From Asaia bogorensis (GTDB lineage Bacteria > Pseudomonadota > Alphaproteobacteria > Acetobacterales > Acetobacteraceae): a stretch of DNA of 64,000 nt. The position numbers were made by a program, and so were the translations under genes. How positions within the stretch are numbered: the stretch's first letter is position 1; every line of letters starts with the position of its first letter. Below the pieces are notes generated by a model. That model was not told where the DNA came from. It saw nothing but the letters and a program-made list of their open reading frames with translations, and ran no database searches. The DNA lies in the NCBI GenBank assembly GCA_945869965.1, contig CAMBRC010000004.1, positions 1 through 64,000 on the forward strand, in the 5' to 3' direction. Positions 1 to 7,930 of the stretch are shown one piece after another.

Positions 1-1
1 C

Positions 2-148
2 ACCGGCGAAGTCCCCAGCGCCATGCGCCCGCCCCCAGGCTGCCGCTTCCACACCCGCTGCCCCCTGGCCATCGACCGCTGCAAAACCGACGAACCCACC
101 CTGCGCGACCTCGGCGGCGGGCAGTTGGTATCCTGTCACCTGGTGTAG
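2..148 (+). CDS. Oligopeptide/dipeptide ABC transporter ATP-binding protein, C-terminal fragment
   Basis: This is the last 48 codons of a gene that begins before the window. The translation contains a proline-rich [15 protein letters not shown] segment, the cysteine-bearing C-terminal tail typical of OppD/OppF/DppF ATPases (oligo_HPY domain), and ends at TAG. The nucleotide-binding core is outside the window. It is probably the last gene of a plus-strand peptide importer operon, since a convergent junction with a palindromic repeat follows immediately. The family is secure from the tail; the transported substrate cannot be told. Confidence 0.8.
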   Translation, partial: TGEVPSAMRPPPGCRFHTRCPLAIDRCKTDEPTLRDLGGGQLVSCHLV

Positions 149-154
149 GCAGGA

Positions 155-340
155 AGGCCAGGGCTCTGCCCTGGACCCGCTGGGGCCGGCGGCCCCAGAC
201 CCCATTCTGTAAGCGCCTTCGGCAAGGGGGGCATCGAGACCGTGATCAAGGCCTCGATGCCCCCCTTGCCGAAGGCGCTTAAAATTCGAGGTCCAGGGTC
301 TCGGACCCTGGTGGCGTCCAGGGCAAAGCCCCAGCCTTGC
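155..340. repeat. Composite palindromic intergenic repeat, family P, copy 1
   Basis: The junction between two convergent genes is filled by nested dyads. The centre is a perfect inverted repeat with 29-bp arms (210-238 and 253-281) around a 14-nt loop. It is flanked on the left by GGGCTCTGCCCTGGACCC and a GGGGCCGGCGGCCCC palindrome, and on the right by a CCAGGGTCTCGGACCCTGG dyad. A rearranged, inverted copy lies at 24262-24450 and a shorter relative at 7805-7915. The position suggests bidirectional termination or mRNA 3' end protection. Confidence 0.85.
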
Positions 341-344
341 TTTC

Positions 345-1238
345 CTACCAGCCAGCCGCCTCGAACTGGTAGCCGTTGCCTTGGGTTCGGATGTAGCCGC
401 AATAGGGGTCGCCGAAGTGGAACGGCATGATCAGGGCGTTGCGGGCGGCGGCGTTTTTTAGGGTGCGGGCGCGGGCTTCGCGGGCCATGTCGGCGTTCAG
501 GATGTAGCGGTCGTTCCAGTGCGGGTAGGCGATTTGGATGGGCGAGTGCATGGTGTCGGTGGTGAACATGCCTTCTTCGCCGTTTGAGCGCAGGCGCATC
601 GAGAACATGCCGGGGGCGTGGCCGAAGACCGGTTCGGGGGCGAGGCAGCCGGCGAGTTCCTTGCGGCCGTCGTAGAAGTCGCCGAGGCCGGCATCCAGGA
701 TCGGCAGCACGGAGTCGGCGAAGGAGCCGGCCTGGACCAATTTGTCACCGCCGTCGTATTCGGCTTTCCAGTGATCGAATTCCGGCTTGGGGAAGAGGTA
801 GCGGGCGTTCGGGAAGGTGGGGACCCAGCGCCCGTCCTGGAGGGTGGTGTTGTTGCCGACGTGGTCGGTATGCAGGTGGGTGTGGACGACGTGGGTGACC
901 TGGTGCGGGGCGGCGCCGGCGGCTTCGAGCCAGGGCAGCAGCAGGGTGTTGAGGTTGTGCATGCGCGGGGCGGCACGGGTTTTGAAGCTGCCGACGCCGG
1001 TGTCGATCAGGACGACGTTGCCGCCGGCGTGCACGACCCAGCATTGGATGGTGACGATGAAGCGGTCCATGTGCGGCACGTAGTGGTGGGGTGCGAGCCA
1101 ATGGCGCTGGGCGGCGATGCCGGCGTCGCGCTCGGCCTTGGCGACTTCGGGGAACAGGAAGTCCGGCGCGTGGGTGGGGCCGGTGTATTCGATGACGCTG
1201 CTGACGCGGGCGCCGCCGATCATGCGGGTATGCAGCAT
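345..1238 (-). CDS. Metallo-beta-lactamase-fold hydrolase
   Basis: The 297-residue protein carries the zinc-binding HxHxDH signature (H121, H123, D125, H126, in the context VVHTHLHTDHVGNN) after a GGNVVLIDTGVG strand-loop that is standard for the MBL superfamily. Further ligand candidates are the His in FGHAPGM and the late HFGDP. It is probably a cytoplasmic hydrolase of a lactone, thioester or similar bond; quorum-type lactonases and glyoxalase II share this fold, so the substrate is not assigned. The ATG at 1238 is used; another ATG at 1223 is possible. It lies 5 nt downstream of the GST gene, so the two are probably co-transcribed, divergently from the pca genes. Confidence 0.8.
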   Translation of the reverse strand: MLHTRMIGGARVSSVIEYTGPTHAPDFLFPEVAKAERDAGIAAQRHWLAPHHYVPHMDRFIVTIQCWVVHAGGNVVLIDTGVGSFKTRAAPRMHNLNTLLLPWLEAAGAAPHQVTHVVHTHLHTDHVGNNTTLQDGRWVPTFPNARYLFPKPEFDHWKAEYDGGDKLVQAGSFADSVLPILDAGLGDFYDGRKELAGCLAPEPVFGHAPGMFSMRLRSNGEEGMFTTDTMHSPIQIAYPHWNDRYILNADMAREARARTLKNAAARNALIMPFHFGDPYCGYIRTQGNGYQFEAAGW

Positions 1239-1243
1239 GTGTC

Positions 1244-1873
1244 TCAGCCCTCTTGCGGCATGTTGGCGGCAACCGATGGCCGGGCGTTGAAGCTGGCGTG
1301 CCAGGCTGCAAGTTTCGGGCGCGTGGCCTGCCAGGCCTCGGCGGCGAAGCGGAAGTCGAGGTAGCCGAGCGCCACGCCGATGGCGATGTGGCCGATGTTG
1401 AATGGGGTCGCGGCCAGGGTCGCTGCCTCGGCTTCCAGCGCATCGAGGCTGCATTCGATCTTGCCGTGCCACAGCGCGGCGTGCGGGGCGGAGCGCATCG
1501 CTTCGGGCTTGTTCCGCTCGGTCAGGCGCAGCAGCGAGATGTCGAGCATGCCGCTGCCCAGCGCTTGCCAGCGCAGCGCCACCAGCCGGGCATTCCAGTC
1601 GGCGGGAAACAGCGATCCGCCGGCCATGCGGTCGAGAAATTCGCAGACCACGGGCGAGTCGTAGATGATGGTGCCGTCGGCCAGGACGAGGGTCGGGATC
1701 TTGCCCAGCGGATTTTCGCGCATCAGCGCGGGGTGCGGATCGGTGCCGCCGACCACGGTGCGCACGGTGTCGATGCGGTCCTGCAGACCGAGTTCGTGGG
1801 CTGTTATCACCACCTTGCGCACATAGGGCGAGCGCGGCGACCAGTGCAGGATCATGCGACCCGTGACGTTCAT
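1244..1873 (-). CDS. Glutathione S-transferase family protein
   Basis: The 209-residue protein has an N-terminal thioredoxin-like domain (HWSPRSPYVRKV, then NPLGKIPTLVL and the GSH-binding YDSPVVCEFLD segment) followed by an all-helical C-terminal domain, the usual GST length and order. No catalytic Tyr is evident; the SPRSP stretch suggests a Ser-type or binding-only GST. The ATG at 1873 follows GGAGG at 8 nt. The gene is transcribed away from the pcaI gene across a 79-bp gap and leads the MBL hydrolase gene, which suggests a detoxification or isomerisation step near aromatic catabolism. The particular reaction is not deducible. Confidence 0.8.
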   Translation of the reverse strand: MNVTGRMILHWSPRSPYVRKVVITAHELGLQDRIDTVRTVVGGTDPHPALMRENPLGKIPTLVLADGTIIYDSPVVCEFLDRMAGGSLFPADWNARLVALRWQALGSGMLDISLLRLTERNKPEAMRSAPHAALWHGKIECSLDALEAEAATLAATPFNIGHIAIGVALGYLDFRFAAEAWQATRPKLAAWHASFNARPSVAANMPQEG

Positions 1874-1888
1874 GTTGTTTCCTCCGGA

Positions 1889-1898
1889 ATGGCGCCAT
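1889..1898. promoter_or_regulatory. Candidate operator in the GST/pcaI divergent promoter
   Basis: The palindrome ATGGCGCCAT sits in the 79-bp gap between the divergent GST and CoA-transferase genes, where both promoters must lie. No regulator gene is adjacent. The assignment rests on position and symmetry only. Confidence 0.2.
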
Positions 1899-1952
1899 GT
1901 TGGCATCGCGCCCGCGCCTCGCCTAGACTCCCGCCAAGACGAACGAGGGGAA

Positions 1953-2639
1953 ATGCGCGTGGCGATCGACAAACGCAGGATGACGGCGGCCGAAGCGGTG
2001 GCCGGGATAGGCGATGGTGCGACGGTCATGCTGTCCGGGTTCGCCGGAGCAGGATTTTCCAACCAGCTTGTGGCGGCTCTGCGCGATCTCGCTCCGCGCA
2101 ACCTCACCCTGGTGGTCAATTCCGCCACCCACCGCTTGTCGAACACGCATGAGCTGATCGCGGCCGGCATGGTGCGAAAGGTGATCTGCTCGGCGGCGCG
2201 CGGGCATGACAAGAGCGGGCTGTCGGCGTTCGAGCAGCTCTACAAGGACGGAATGATCGAGCTGGAGGTGCTGCCGCAAGGCACGTTCGTGGAGAGCATC
2301 CGCGCTGGCGGGGCAGGGATCCCGGCCTATTTCACCCCGACTGGCTATGGTACCGATCTGGCGGCCGGCAAGGAGACGCGGCGCTTTGGCGAGCGCGACT
2401 ATGTGCTGGAACAGGCGATCACCGGCGATGCCGCGCTGATCCGGGCGGACACCGCCGATCGCTGGGGCAACCTGACTTTCCGTCATGCCCAGCTGAATTT
2501 CGGCCCGGCGATGGCGACGGCGGCGAAGCTGGTGGTGGCCGAGGTGCGCGCCTTCAGCGAGACGGCGATCCCGCCGGAGCAGGTGCAGCTGTCGGGCGTT
2601 TATGTCGATCGGATTTTCGTCGCGGGAGTTGCAGGATGA
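1953..2639 (+). CDS. pcaI: 3-oxoacid (probably 3-oxoadipate) CoA-transferase subunit A
   Basis: The 228-residue protein is a class I CoA-transferase alpha subunit. The glycine-rich CoA-binding loop SGFAGAGFSNQL is at residues 28-39, and the usual EVLPQGTF and AADTADRWGNL-like segments follow. With subunit B it moves CoA from succinyl-CoA to a 3-oxoacid. Because pobA, pcaH and pcaG lie downstream, 3-oxoadipate in the beta-ketoadipate pathway is the likely substrate, although acetoacetate-type enzymes (ScoA/AtoD) look similar. The start at 1953 follows GAGGGG. The stop overlaps the next start (ATGA), which supports translational coupling. Confidence 0.85.
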   Translation: MRVAIDKRRMTAAEAVAGIGDGATVMLSGFAGAGFSNQLVAALRDLAPRNLTLVVNSATHRLSNTHELIAAGMVRKVICSAARGHDKSGLSAFEQLYKDGMIELEVLPQGTFVESIRAGGAGIPAYFTPTGYGTDLAAGKETRRFGERDYVLEQAITGDAALIRADTADRWGNLTFRHAQLNFGPAMATAAKLVVAEVRAFSETAIPPEQVQLSGVYVDRIFVAGVAG

Positions 2640-3322
2640 AGCCGCTTAATCGCCTTCAGATGGCTTGGCGCGCCGGCCAGGACGTCGTGGACGGCACCGT
2701 GGTCAATCTCGGCCTCGGCATGCCGGTCAACGTGTCGGACTATGTGCCGGCCGATTTCGACGTGGTGGTGCAGTCGGAGAACGGCATCATCGGGGTGGGA
2801 CCGCTGGCCTCGGCGAATGCGTCGGACGCCGACCTGGTCGATGCCGGCAGCCGGCGGGTGACCTTGCGGGCGGGAGCGACGGTGATCGATTCGGCCAACA
2901 GCTTCGCCATGATCCGCGGCGGGCATATCGACGTGACGATCCTGGGGGCGTTCGAGGTGGCCGCGAATGGCGATCTGGCCAATTGGGATAACCGGATTCC
3001 GGACAAGGGGCCGCTGGTTGGCGGCGCCATGGACCTGGCGGCCAGCGCGCGGGCCGTGTGGGTGCTGATGGAGCACAACACGCGCAAGGGTGGGCCGCGC
3101 TTGTTGGCGGCCTGCACCCTGCCGCTGACGGCGGTGCGGTGCGTGAAGCGGATTTATACCGATATCGCGGTGCTGTCGGTGACGGCCGAAGGTTTCCTGG
3201 TGCACCAGATCCTGCCCGGCATTTCGCGCGACGAACTGCAACAGCGCACCGGGGCGCCGCTCACTTTCGCCCCGGATTGCGGCGAGTTGATCGCCCCCGA
3301 TATCGCCCTGCCGGAGGCGTGA
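2636..3322 (+). CDS. pcaJ: 3-oxoacid (probably 3-oxoadipate) CoA-transferase subunit B
   Basis: The 228-residue beta subunit carries the catalytic SENG motif (residues 47-50, Glu48 forming the glutamyl-CoA intermediate), followed by GIIGVGP and a C-terminal GFLVHQILPG segment common in this family. It works with the preceding subunit, whose stop codon it overlaps by 4 nt. The lengths and order match pcaIJ and scoAB alike; the pca context favours 3-oxoadipate. A hydrolase gene follows after one nucleotide. Confidence 0.85.
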   Translation: MKPLNRLQMAWRAGQDVVDGTVVNLGLGMPVNVSDYVPADFDVVVQSENGIIGVGPLASANASDADLVDAGSRRVTLRAGATVIDSANSFAMIRGGHIDVTILGAFEVAANGDLANWDNRIPDKGPLVGGAMDLAASARAVWVLMEHNTRKGGPRLLAACTLPLTAVRCVKRIYTDIAVLSVTAEGFLVHQILPGISRDELQQRTGAPLTFAPDCGELIAPDIALPEA

Positions 3323-3323
3323 G

Positions 3324-4118
3324 ATGAAACAGTGGATCGAAGTGAACGGCACCGCGCTGCGTTACGAGGTCAGCGGTGCCGGGCCGAGCACGCTGGTGCT
3401 GGTGCACGAAATGGGCGGCACGCTGGATAGCTGGGACCACGTGCTGCCGGCGCTATCCGCCACGCGCCGGGTGGTGCGATACGACACGCGCGGGGCCGGG
3501 CAGTCGGAAAAGCTCGCGACCACGCCGAGCATGGCGCTGATGGCCGATGATGTCGCCGCCTTGCTGGACTCGCAGGGGATATCGGGCCCGGTGGCAATCG
3601 CCGGCTGTGCCGTGGGCGGCGGGATCGCCATGACCTTCGCGCTGCGCCATGCCGCGCGCTGTGCCGCCCTGATCGCCATGGGCCCGGCAACCGGCGTGGC
3701 ACCGGACCGGCGGGCGGCGACCCTGGCGAGGGCCGAAGCGACGGTGCAATCCGGCATGGCCGCCGTGGTGGAGGAAAGCTTCGCCAACTCCTACCCGCCG
3801 GCGGTGCGCCATGACGCCGCGCGTTACCGGGAATTCCGCGCGCGCTGGATTGCCAATGATCCGCACAGCTACGGCCACATCTACCGCATGCTGGTGGACA
3901 CGAACCTGGCGCCCTCCTATGGCCAGATCGCCTGTCCGGCGCTGCTGTTGGCTGGCATCCACGACAAGCTGCGTCCGCCCGCGCTGGTCGAACCGATCGC
4001 ACAGGCGATCCCCGGCGCGCGGTTCCAGGCGCTGGAGAGCGGCCATTTCATGGCGGTGCAAACGCCGGCATTGGTCGCCGATGCGATCAACGGGTTTCTC
4101 GCCACGCTGAACCTCTGA
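3324..4118 (+). CDS. pcaD: Alpha/beta hydrolase, 3-oxoadipate enol-lactonase-like, with cysteine at the nucleophile position
   Basis: The 264-residue alpha/beta hydrolase follows pcaJ by one nucleotide, where an enol-lactonase would be expected. The nucleophile elbow reads AGCAVGG, placing Cys95 where PcaD enzymes have Ser. The other triad members look present: Asp214 in GIHDKLRPP and His241 in LESGHFMAV. A Cys-His-Asp triad occurs in dienelactone hydrolases, so the reaction may still be lactone hydrolysis. The name pcaD rests on context and overall similarity. The last 200 nt overlap the 3' end of the convergent DUF1194 gene. Confidence 0.65.
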   Translation: MKQWIEVNGTALRYEVSGAGPSTLVLVHEMGGTLDSWDHVLPALSATRRVVRYDTRGAGQSEKLATTPSMALMADDVAALLDSQGISGPVAIAGCAVGGGIAMTFALRHAARCAALIAMGPATGVAPDRRAATLARAEATVQSGMAAVVEESFANSYPPAVRHDAARYREFRARWIANDPHSYGHIYRMLVDTNLAPSYGQIACPALLLAGIHDKLRPPALVEPIAQAIPGARFQALESGHFMAVQTPALVADAINGFLATLNL

Positions 4119-4795
4119 GGCGCCGTCCCTGCAATCTCGGTCACCAGCTTGCGCAGCACCGCGGGCGCGAATTCCTCGAAACTGGCAACGGGGATCATGA
4201 AACTGCCTGGCCCGCCGATGACGTGGTCGCGATAGAAGCCGTCCAGGTTGTATTCCATCGCCAGGATCGGCAGCCCGTTGATCACCACGCCGGCGGCGAC
4301 CGCGTCGTCGCGCGCATCTTCGGCCGGCCGCCCGCGATTATTGGCACCATCGCCGGACACATCGATCACCCGCCTTGCCGCGGTGAACGGCGCGAGCGCC
4401 AGCATGCGCATGCCATGGTCGATGGCCCCGCTGATCGAAGTGCCGCCGCTGAACAAGGCGCGCGGCGCCGTCTCGATCCCGCGCGCGAACGCCATGGCCG
4501 AGGCGGGGTCGGCAAGCCGGGTCCAGGCCACGCTGGGCACCTGCATCCCCGGGCCCGTCCACTGGAACATCATCACGGCCACCGCGCCGAGCGGACCCGA
4601 GCGGATCGCCTGGTGCAGCCGCGGCGCGCGAAAAGCGTCGGCATAGCCCTGGCGTTGCAAGTTGAAGCGCTGCTCGCTGACGCTGCCGGACGCATCGACG
4701 GCCAGCACCAGCAACAGGTCGGCCTCGGTCTCGGCGCGCACCGGCAGCGCCAACAGCAGCAGGGCGGCGAGGCCGGCCAGCCCGCGCCGCCACAT
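3917..4795 (-). CDS. DUF1194 protein with von Willebrand A-type domain, secreted
   Basis: The start at 4795 gives a hydrophobic signal peptide ending near PVRAE (about residue 22), then a VWA-like domain with the MIDAS-type DASGS motif (residues 34-38) and a GGTSISGAID segment. This matches the DUF1194 family, whose role is unknown. The conserved part ends near KLVTEIAGTAP (about residue 225). The frame then runs on for about 67 residues antisense to the pcaD-like gene before a stop. This tail has no recognisable family sequence and looks like a lost stop codon. The gene lies 1 nt downstream of the hydrolase gene, so the two form a unit. Confidence 0.7.
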   Translation of the reverse strand: MWRRGLAGLAALLLLALPVRAETEADLLLVLAVDASGSVSEQRFNLQRQGYADAFRAPRLHQAIRSGPLGAVAVMMFQWTGPGMQVPSVAWTRLADPASAMAFARGIETAPRALFSGGTSISGAIDHGMRMLALAPFTAARRVIDVSGDGANNRGRPAEDARDDAVAAGVVINGLPILAMEYNLDGFYRDHVIGGPGSFMIPVASFEEFAPAVLRKLVTEIAGTAPQRFSVARNPLIASATNAGVCTAMKWPLSSAWNRAPGIACAIGSTSAGGRSLSWMPANSSAGQAIWP

Positions 4796-4796
4796 C

Positions 4797-5690
4797 TCAG
4801 GCCCCGGCGGCTTCGGCGTCGCGCAGAATCTCCAGCGCCAGCGCGGTGAATTCCGCCGCGGCCTCATACGCCACCCAATGCCCCGCCCCCTCGATCACCC
4901 GCAACAGCGCATCCGGCCGCGTGCTGCGCAGCGCCCCGATCCGCGCCTCGATCGACGGAAACGAGGTGATGTCGCCATCGCCCCACACCGCGGTCAGCCG
5001 CGCCGTCGCCCGCCCGGCGGCATCGCGCAGCGAGGTGGAACCGGCAAACCCCTTGCTCTTGAAGCGGGCATGCACGGTGTTCCAGTCCTGGATCGCCACC
5101 GCCGCCTCGGTGATGCGTGCGGGGTCAGCATACATGAACATGCCGAGATTCTTGCGATTGGCCTCGTATCGCTCCTGGCCGTGCTTATTGCGCACTTTCT
5201 CCAGCGGCACCGCCGGGCGCGAGAAGCCCAGCGCCGCCGGGCCGACGATGGTCAGCGAGCGGGCGCGCGCGCCGTGCATCGCGGCCACATGGGTGGCCAC
5301 CATGGCACCGAAGGAAAAGCCCATGATGTCGAACCGCGCACCCGCCGGCAGGATTTCCGACAGCCCATTGGCCACGATGGCTGACACGCTCTCGGGCGTG
5401 ATCTCCGGCACCTCATGCATCATATCGGAATCGCCCAGCCCGGGCGCGTCGGCGGCATAAACCTGGTGATGCCGCGCAAGCTCGGCGATGTTGCCGGCCC
5501 AATGGCGCCACGACCCGGTGCCGCCATGCAGCAACACCAGCGGCGAGCCTTCGCCCCAGCGCCGCCAGACCATGTGGCCATCCCCGCACGGGGTGCGCAG
5601 CACGGTCGCCGCGGCGGCCAGTTCCGGCACCGGCTCCGCCACCACCGGGCGATGGACGATCGGGCGGTGGGCGGTCCTTGTTTCGTCCAA
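4797..5690 (-). CDS. Alpha/beta-fold hydrolase
   Basis: The protein has the oxyanion LLHGGTG segment, a nucleophile elbow GFSFG (Ser126 if started at 5690) and a late GAGHWVAYE histidine, so the Ser-His-acid triad looks complete. It resembles ring-cleavage or lactone hydrolases of the MhpC/PcaD type, but the substrate is not evident. The start is uncertain: no ATG lies near the expected N-terminus. The TTG at 5690 is used here, a GTG at 5744 is possible, and the first ATG (about 5573) would cut into the fold. It runs antisense to its pca neighbours and continues into the DUF1194 gene. Confidence 0.7.
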   Translation of the reverse strand: MDETRTAHRPIVHRPVVAEPVPELAAAATVLRTPCGDGHMVWRRWGEGSPLVLLHGGTGSWRHWAGNIAELARHHQVYAADAPGLGDSDMMHEVPEITPESVSAIVANGLSEILPAGARFDIMGFSFGAMVATHVAAMHGARARSLTIVGPAALGFSRPAVPLEKVRNKHGQERYEANRKNLGMFMYADPARITEAAVAIQDWNTVHARFKSKGFAGSTSLRDAAGRATARLTAVWGDGDITSFPSIEARIGALRSTRPDALLRVIEGAGHWVAYEAAAEFTALALEILRDAEAAGA

Positions 5691-5794
5691 GTGTAAAAAT
5701 CCACTCTGCTGGGCGGCCAGCGTGCCGCGCGTTTGGGTTGCCACTGAAAGCCATTCTATGCTGCGCGGCAAGATCACACGCGGAGGACCGCCCG

Positions 5795-6346
5795 ATGGCT
5801 CGCCTGCCTTACCTGACCCAGGACGACCTGGCGCCCGACGACAAGAAGCTGCTGACCCGCGATATCGCCCTGATGCGCCTGATGGTGCACAGCCCCGGCG
5901 CCACCCGAGCCTTCCAGGGCCTGGGCGGCTATATCCGCAACAAATCCACCCTGGACGGCCGCCTGCGCGAGCTGGCGATCCTCCAGGTCGGCTGGCTCGC
6001 CCGCTCACCTTACGAATGGTCGCATCACGTCAAGATCGGCCACGATTTCGGCGTGACCGACGGTGACATCCAGGCCCTGATCGACGACACCGCCGGCAAG
6101 CCGACGACGCTCGGCCCGGTGGAATGCTGCGTGCTCCTGGCCGCGCGCGAAATGACGGTCCAGGGTGCGGCCAGCGACGCCACGTTCAAGGCGCTGCAGG
6201 GCCACTTCAGCACCGAGCACCTGACCGACTTGGTGGTGACCATCGCCTTCTACTGCGCCGTCGTGCGCTTCCTGGCCACGATGCAGGTCGATGTCGAGCC
6301 CGACTACCAAGCCTATCTCGATCGCTGGCCGTTGCCCAGGGATTGA
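5795..6346 (+). CDS. Carboxymuconolactone decarboxylase family protein
   Basis: The 183-residue protein has the CMD/AhpD-like helical core: LRELAILQVGWLARSPYEW is followed by a HHVKIG segment with the conserved Glu-x-x-His arrangement. PcaC itself is shorter (about 130 residues). Decarboxylation of 4-carboxymuconolactone is suggested mainly by the pca setting. The family also contains peroxidase-like members, but no AhpD CxxC is seen here. The ATG at 5795 follows CGGAGGA. It lies 36 nt before the M20 gene in the same direction. Confidence 0.75.
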   Translation: MARLPYLTQDDLAPDDKKLLTRDIALMRLMVHSPGATRAFQGLGGYIRNKSTLDGRLRELAILQVGWLARSPYEWSHHVKIGHDFGVTDGDIQALIDDTAGKPTTLGPVECCVLLAAREMTVQGAASDATFKALQGHFSTEHLTDLVVTIAFYCAVVRFLATMQVDVEPDYQAYLDRWPLPRD

Positions 6347-6382
6347 CGTAAGACGGCACCCCCCAGCCTCACGGAGCCCGCC

Positions 6383-7804
6383 ATGCAGAACTCGGACATC
6401 ATCTGGCAACTCGTCGACGCCAAGCGGGAAGCCTTCGAGGCGCTGAGCGACCGCGTCTTCGACATGCCTGAGATCGCCTACACCGAGTACCGCTCGGTCG
6501 CCGAGCACAAGGCCGAGCTGGAACGCCAGGGCTTCCGCATCACCGAAAACCTCGCCGGCATCCCCACCGCCATCATGGGCGAAGCAGGCGAGGACGGCCC
6601 GGTCATCGCCATCCTCGGCGAGTACGACGCGCTGCCCGGCCTCAGCCAGGAAGCCGGCGCCACCACGGCGACTCCCTTGCCCGGCGACGGCATGGGCCAT
6701 GGCTGCGGCCACAACCTGCTCGGCTCCGGCGCCCTGCTGGCCGCCACCGCCGTAAAGGACTGGCTGGCATCCCAGGGCATCAAGGGTCGCGTGCGCTATT
6801 ACGGCTGCCCCGCCGAAGAAGGGGGTGCCGCCAAAGGCTTCATGGTGCGCGAAGGCTGCTTCGACGACGTCGACATCGCCATCACCTGGCACTCCATGCC
6901 CTTCGCCGGCGTCAACGACGCGCTCAGCCTCGCCAATACCCGAATCGACTTCACCTTCACCGGCCGCCCGTCCCATGCCGCCGCCTCGCCCCATCTCGGC
7001 CGCTCGGCACTCGACGCCGTCGAGCTGATGAACGTCGGCGTGAACTACATGCGCGAGCACATGCCCAGCGACGCGCGCATCCACTACGCCTATCTCGACA
7101 CCGGCGGCATCGCGCCAAACGTCGTGCAGGGTACAGCGAAAATCCGCTACGCCGTCCGCGCCCGCGACCTGGCGGAGATGCAGCAGCTCAACGACCGCGT
7201 CCGCAAAATCGCCCAGGGCGCCGCCCTGATGACCGAAACCACCGTCGAGGAAAAGGTGATCAGCGCGGTCTCCAACCTGATGGCCAACACGCCCCTGGAG
7301 CGCGCGATGCACGCCGAGTTCGAACGCCTCGGCCCGCCGCCCTTCGACGACGCCGACCGCGCCTTCGCAGACGAAATCCGCGCCACCCTCTCGCCGGACG
7401 ACATCGCCTATCCCTACCGTCGCCACGGCGTGCCGCACCGAACCGACCAGCCACTGGCGGATTTCATCACCACGCTGGGCCAGACCGGCGCCCCCATGCT
7501 CGGCTCCACCGATGTCGGCGACGTCAGCTGGAAAGTCCCGTTGGTCCAGGCCGATGGCGCCACGGTGGCCGTGGGCACCCCGTTCCACTCCTGGCAGATG
7601 ACCGCCCAGGGCAAGTCGCCGCTGGCCAAGAAAGGCATGATCCACGTCGCCAAGGTCATGGCCGCCACCGCCGTCGAAGCCATCCGCAACCCCGCGCTGC
7701 TGGCCGCCGCCAAGGCCGACCACGCGGCACGCATCGCGGCTACGCCATATGTGTGCCCCATTCCGGCCGACGTGAAGCCGAATGTGCAACCTCGGCCCAA
7801 GTAA
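6383..7804 (+). CDS. M20 family amidohydrolase, AbgB-like
   Basis: The 473-residue protein has the M20 metallopeptidase hallmarks: GEYDALPG, a HGCGHNLLG zinc-binding motif, the PAEEGG catalytic glutamate pair, and SHAAASPHLGRSALDA in the dimerisation domain. It resembles the B subunit of p-aminobenzoyl-glutamate hydrolase and related amidohydrolases that split aromatic acyl-amino acids. Placed between a CMD protein and pobA, it might release 4-hydroxybenzoate from an amide conjugate; that is inference only. No signal peptide is seen, so it should be cytoplasmic. A family P repeat follows the stop. Confidence 0.8.
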   Translation: MQNSDIIWQLVDAKREAFEALSDRVFDMPEIAYTEYRSVAEHKAELERQGFRITENLAGIPTAIMGEAGEDGPVIAILGEYDALPGLSQEAGATTATPLPGDGMGHGCGHNLLGSGALLAATAVKDWLASQGIKGRVRYYGCPAEEGGAAKGFMVREGCFDDVDIAITWHSMPFAGVNDALSLANTRIDFTFTGRPSHAAASPHLGRSALDAVELMNVGVNYMREHMPSDARIHYAYLDTGGIAPNVVQGTAKIRYAVRARDLAEMQQLNDRVRKIAQGAALMTETTVEEKVISAVSNLMANTPLERAMHAEFERLGPPPFDDADRAFADEIRATLSPDDIAYPYRRHGVPHRTDQPLADFITTLGQTGAPMLGSTDVGDVSWKVPLVQADGATVAVGTPFHSWQMTAQGKSPLAKKGMIHVAKVMAATAVEAIRNPALLAAAKADHAARIAATPYVCPIPADVKPNVQPRPK

Positions 7805-7915
7805 GGCTGGGCTCTGCCCAGACCCGCCAAGGGCCAAGCCCCTGGACCTTAAAATTCAAGGTCCAGGGGCTTGGCCCCTGGTGGGTCCAGGGCAAAGCCC
7901 TGGCCTTATTTCCGA
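7805..7915. repeat. Family P intergenic repeat, short copy
   Basis: Between the M20 gene and pobA, the segment carries GGGCTCTGCCC, then facing arms around CCAAGCCCCTGGACC and GGTCCAGGGGCTTGG with a short AAAATTC centre, then a CCAGGGCAAAGCCCTGG dyad. These modules match those at 155-340 and 24262-24450, but the 29-bp central arms are absent. It lies between co-directional genes, where it could end or attenuate the upstream transcript. Confidence 0.75.
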
Positions 7916-7930
7916 GACTCAGTGATCCCG

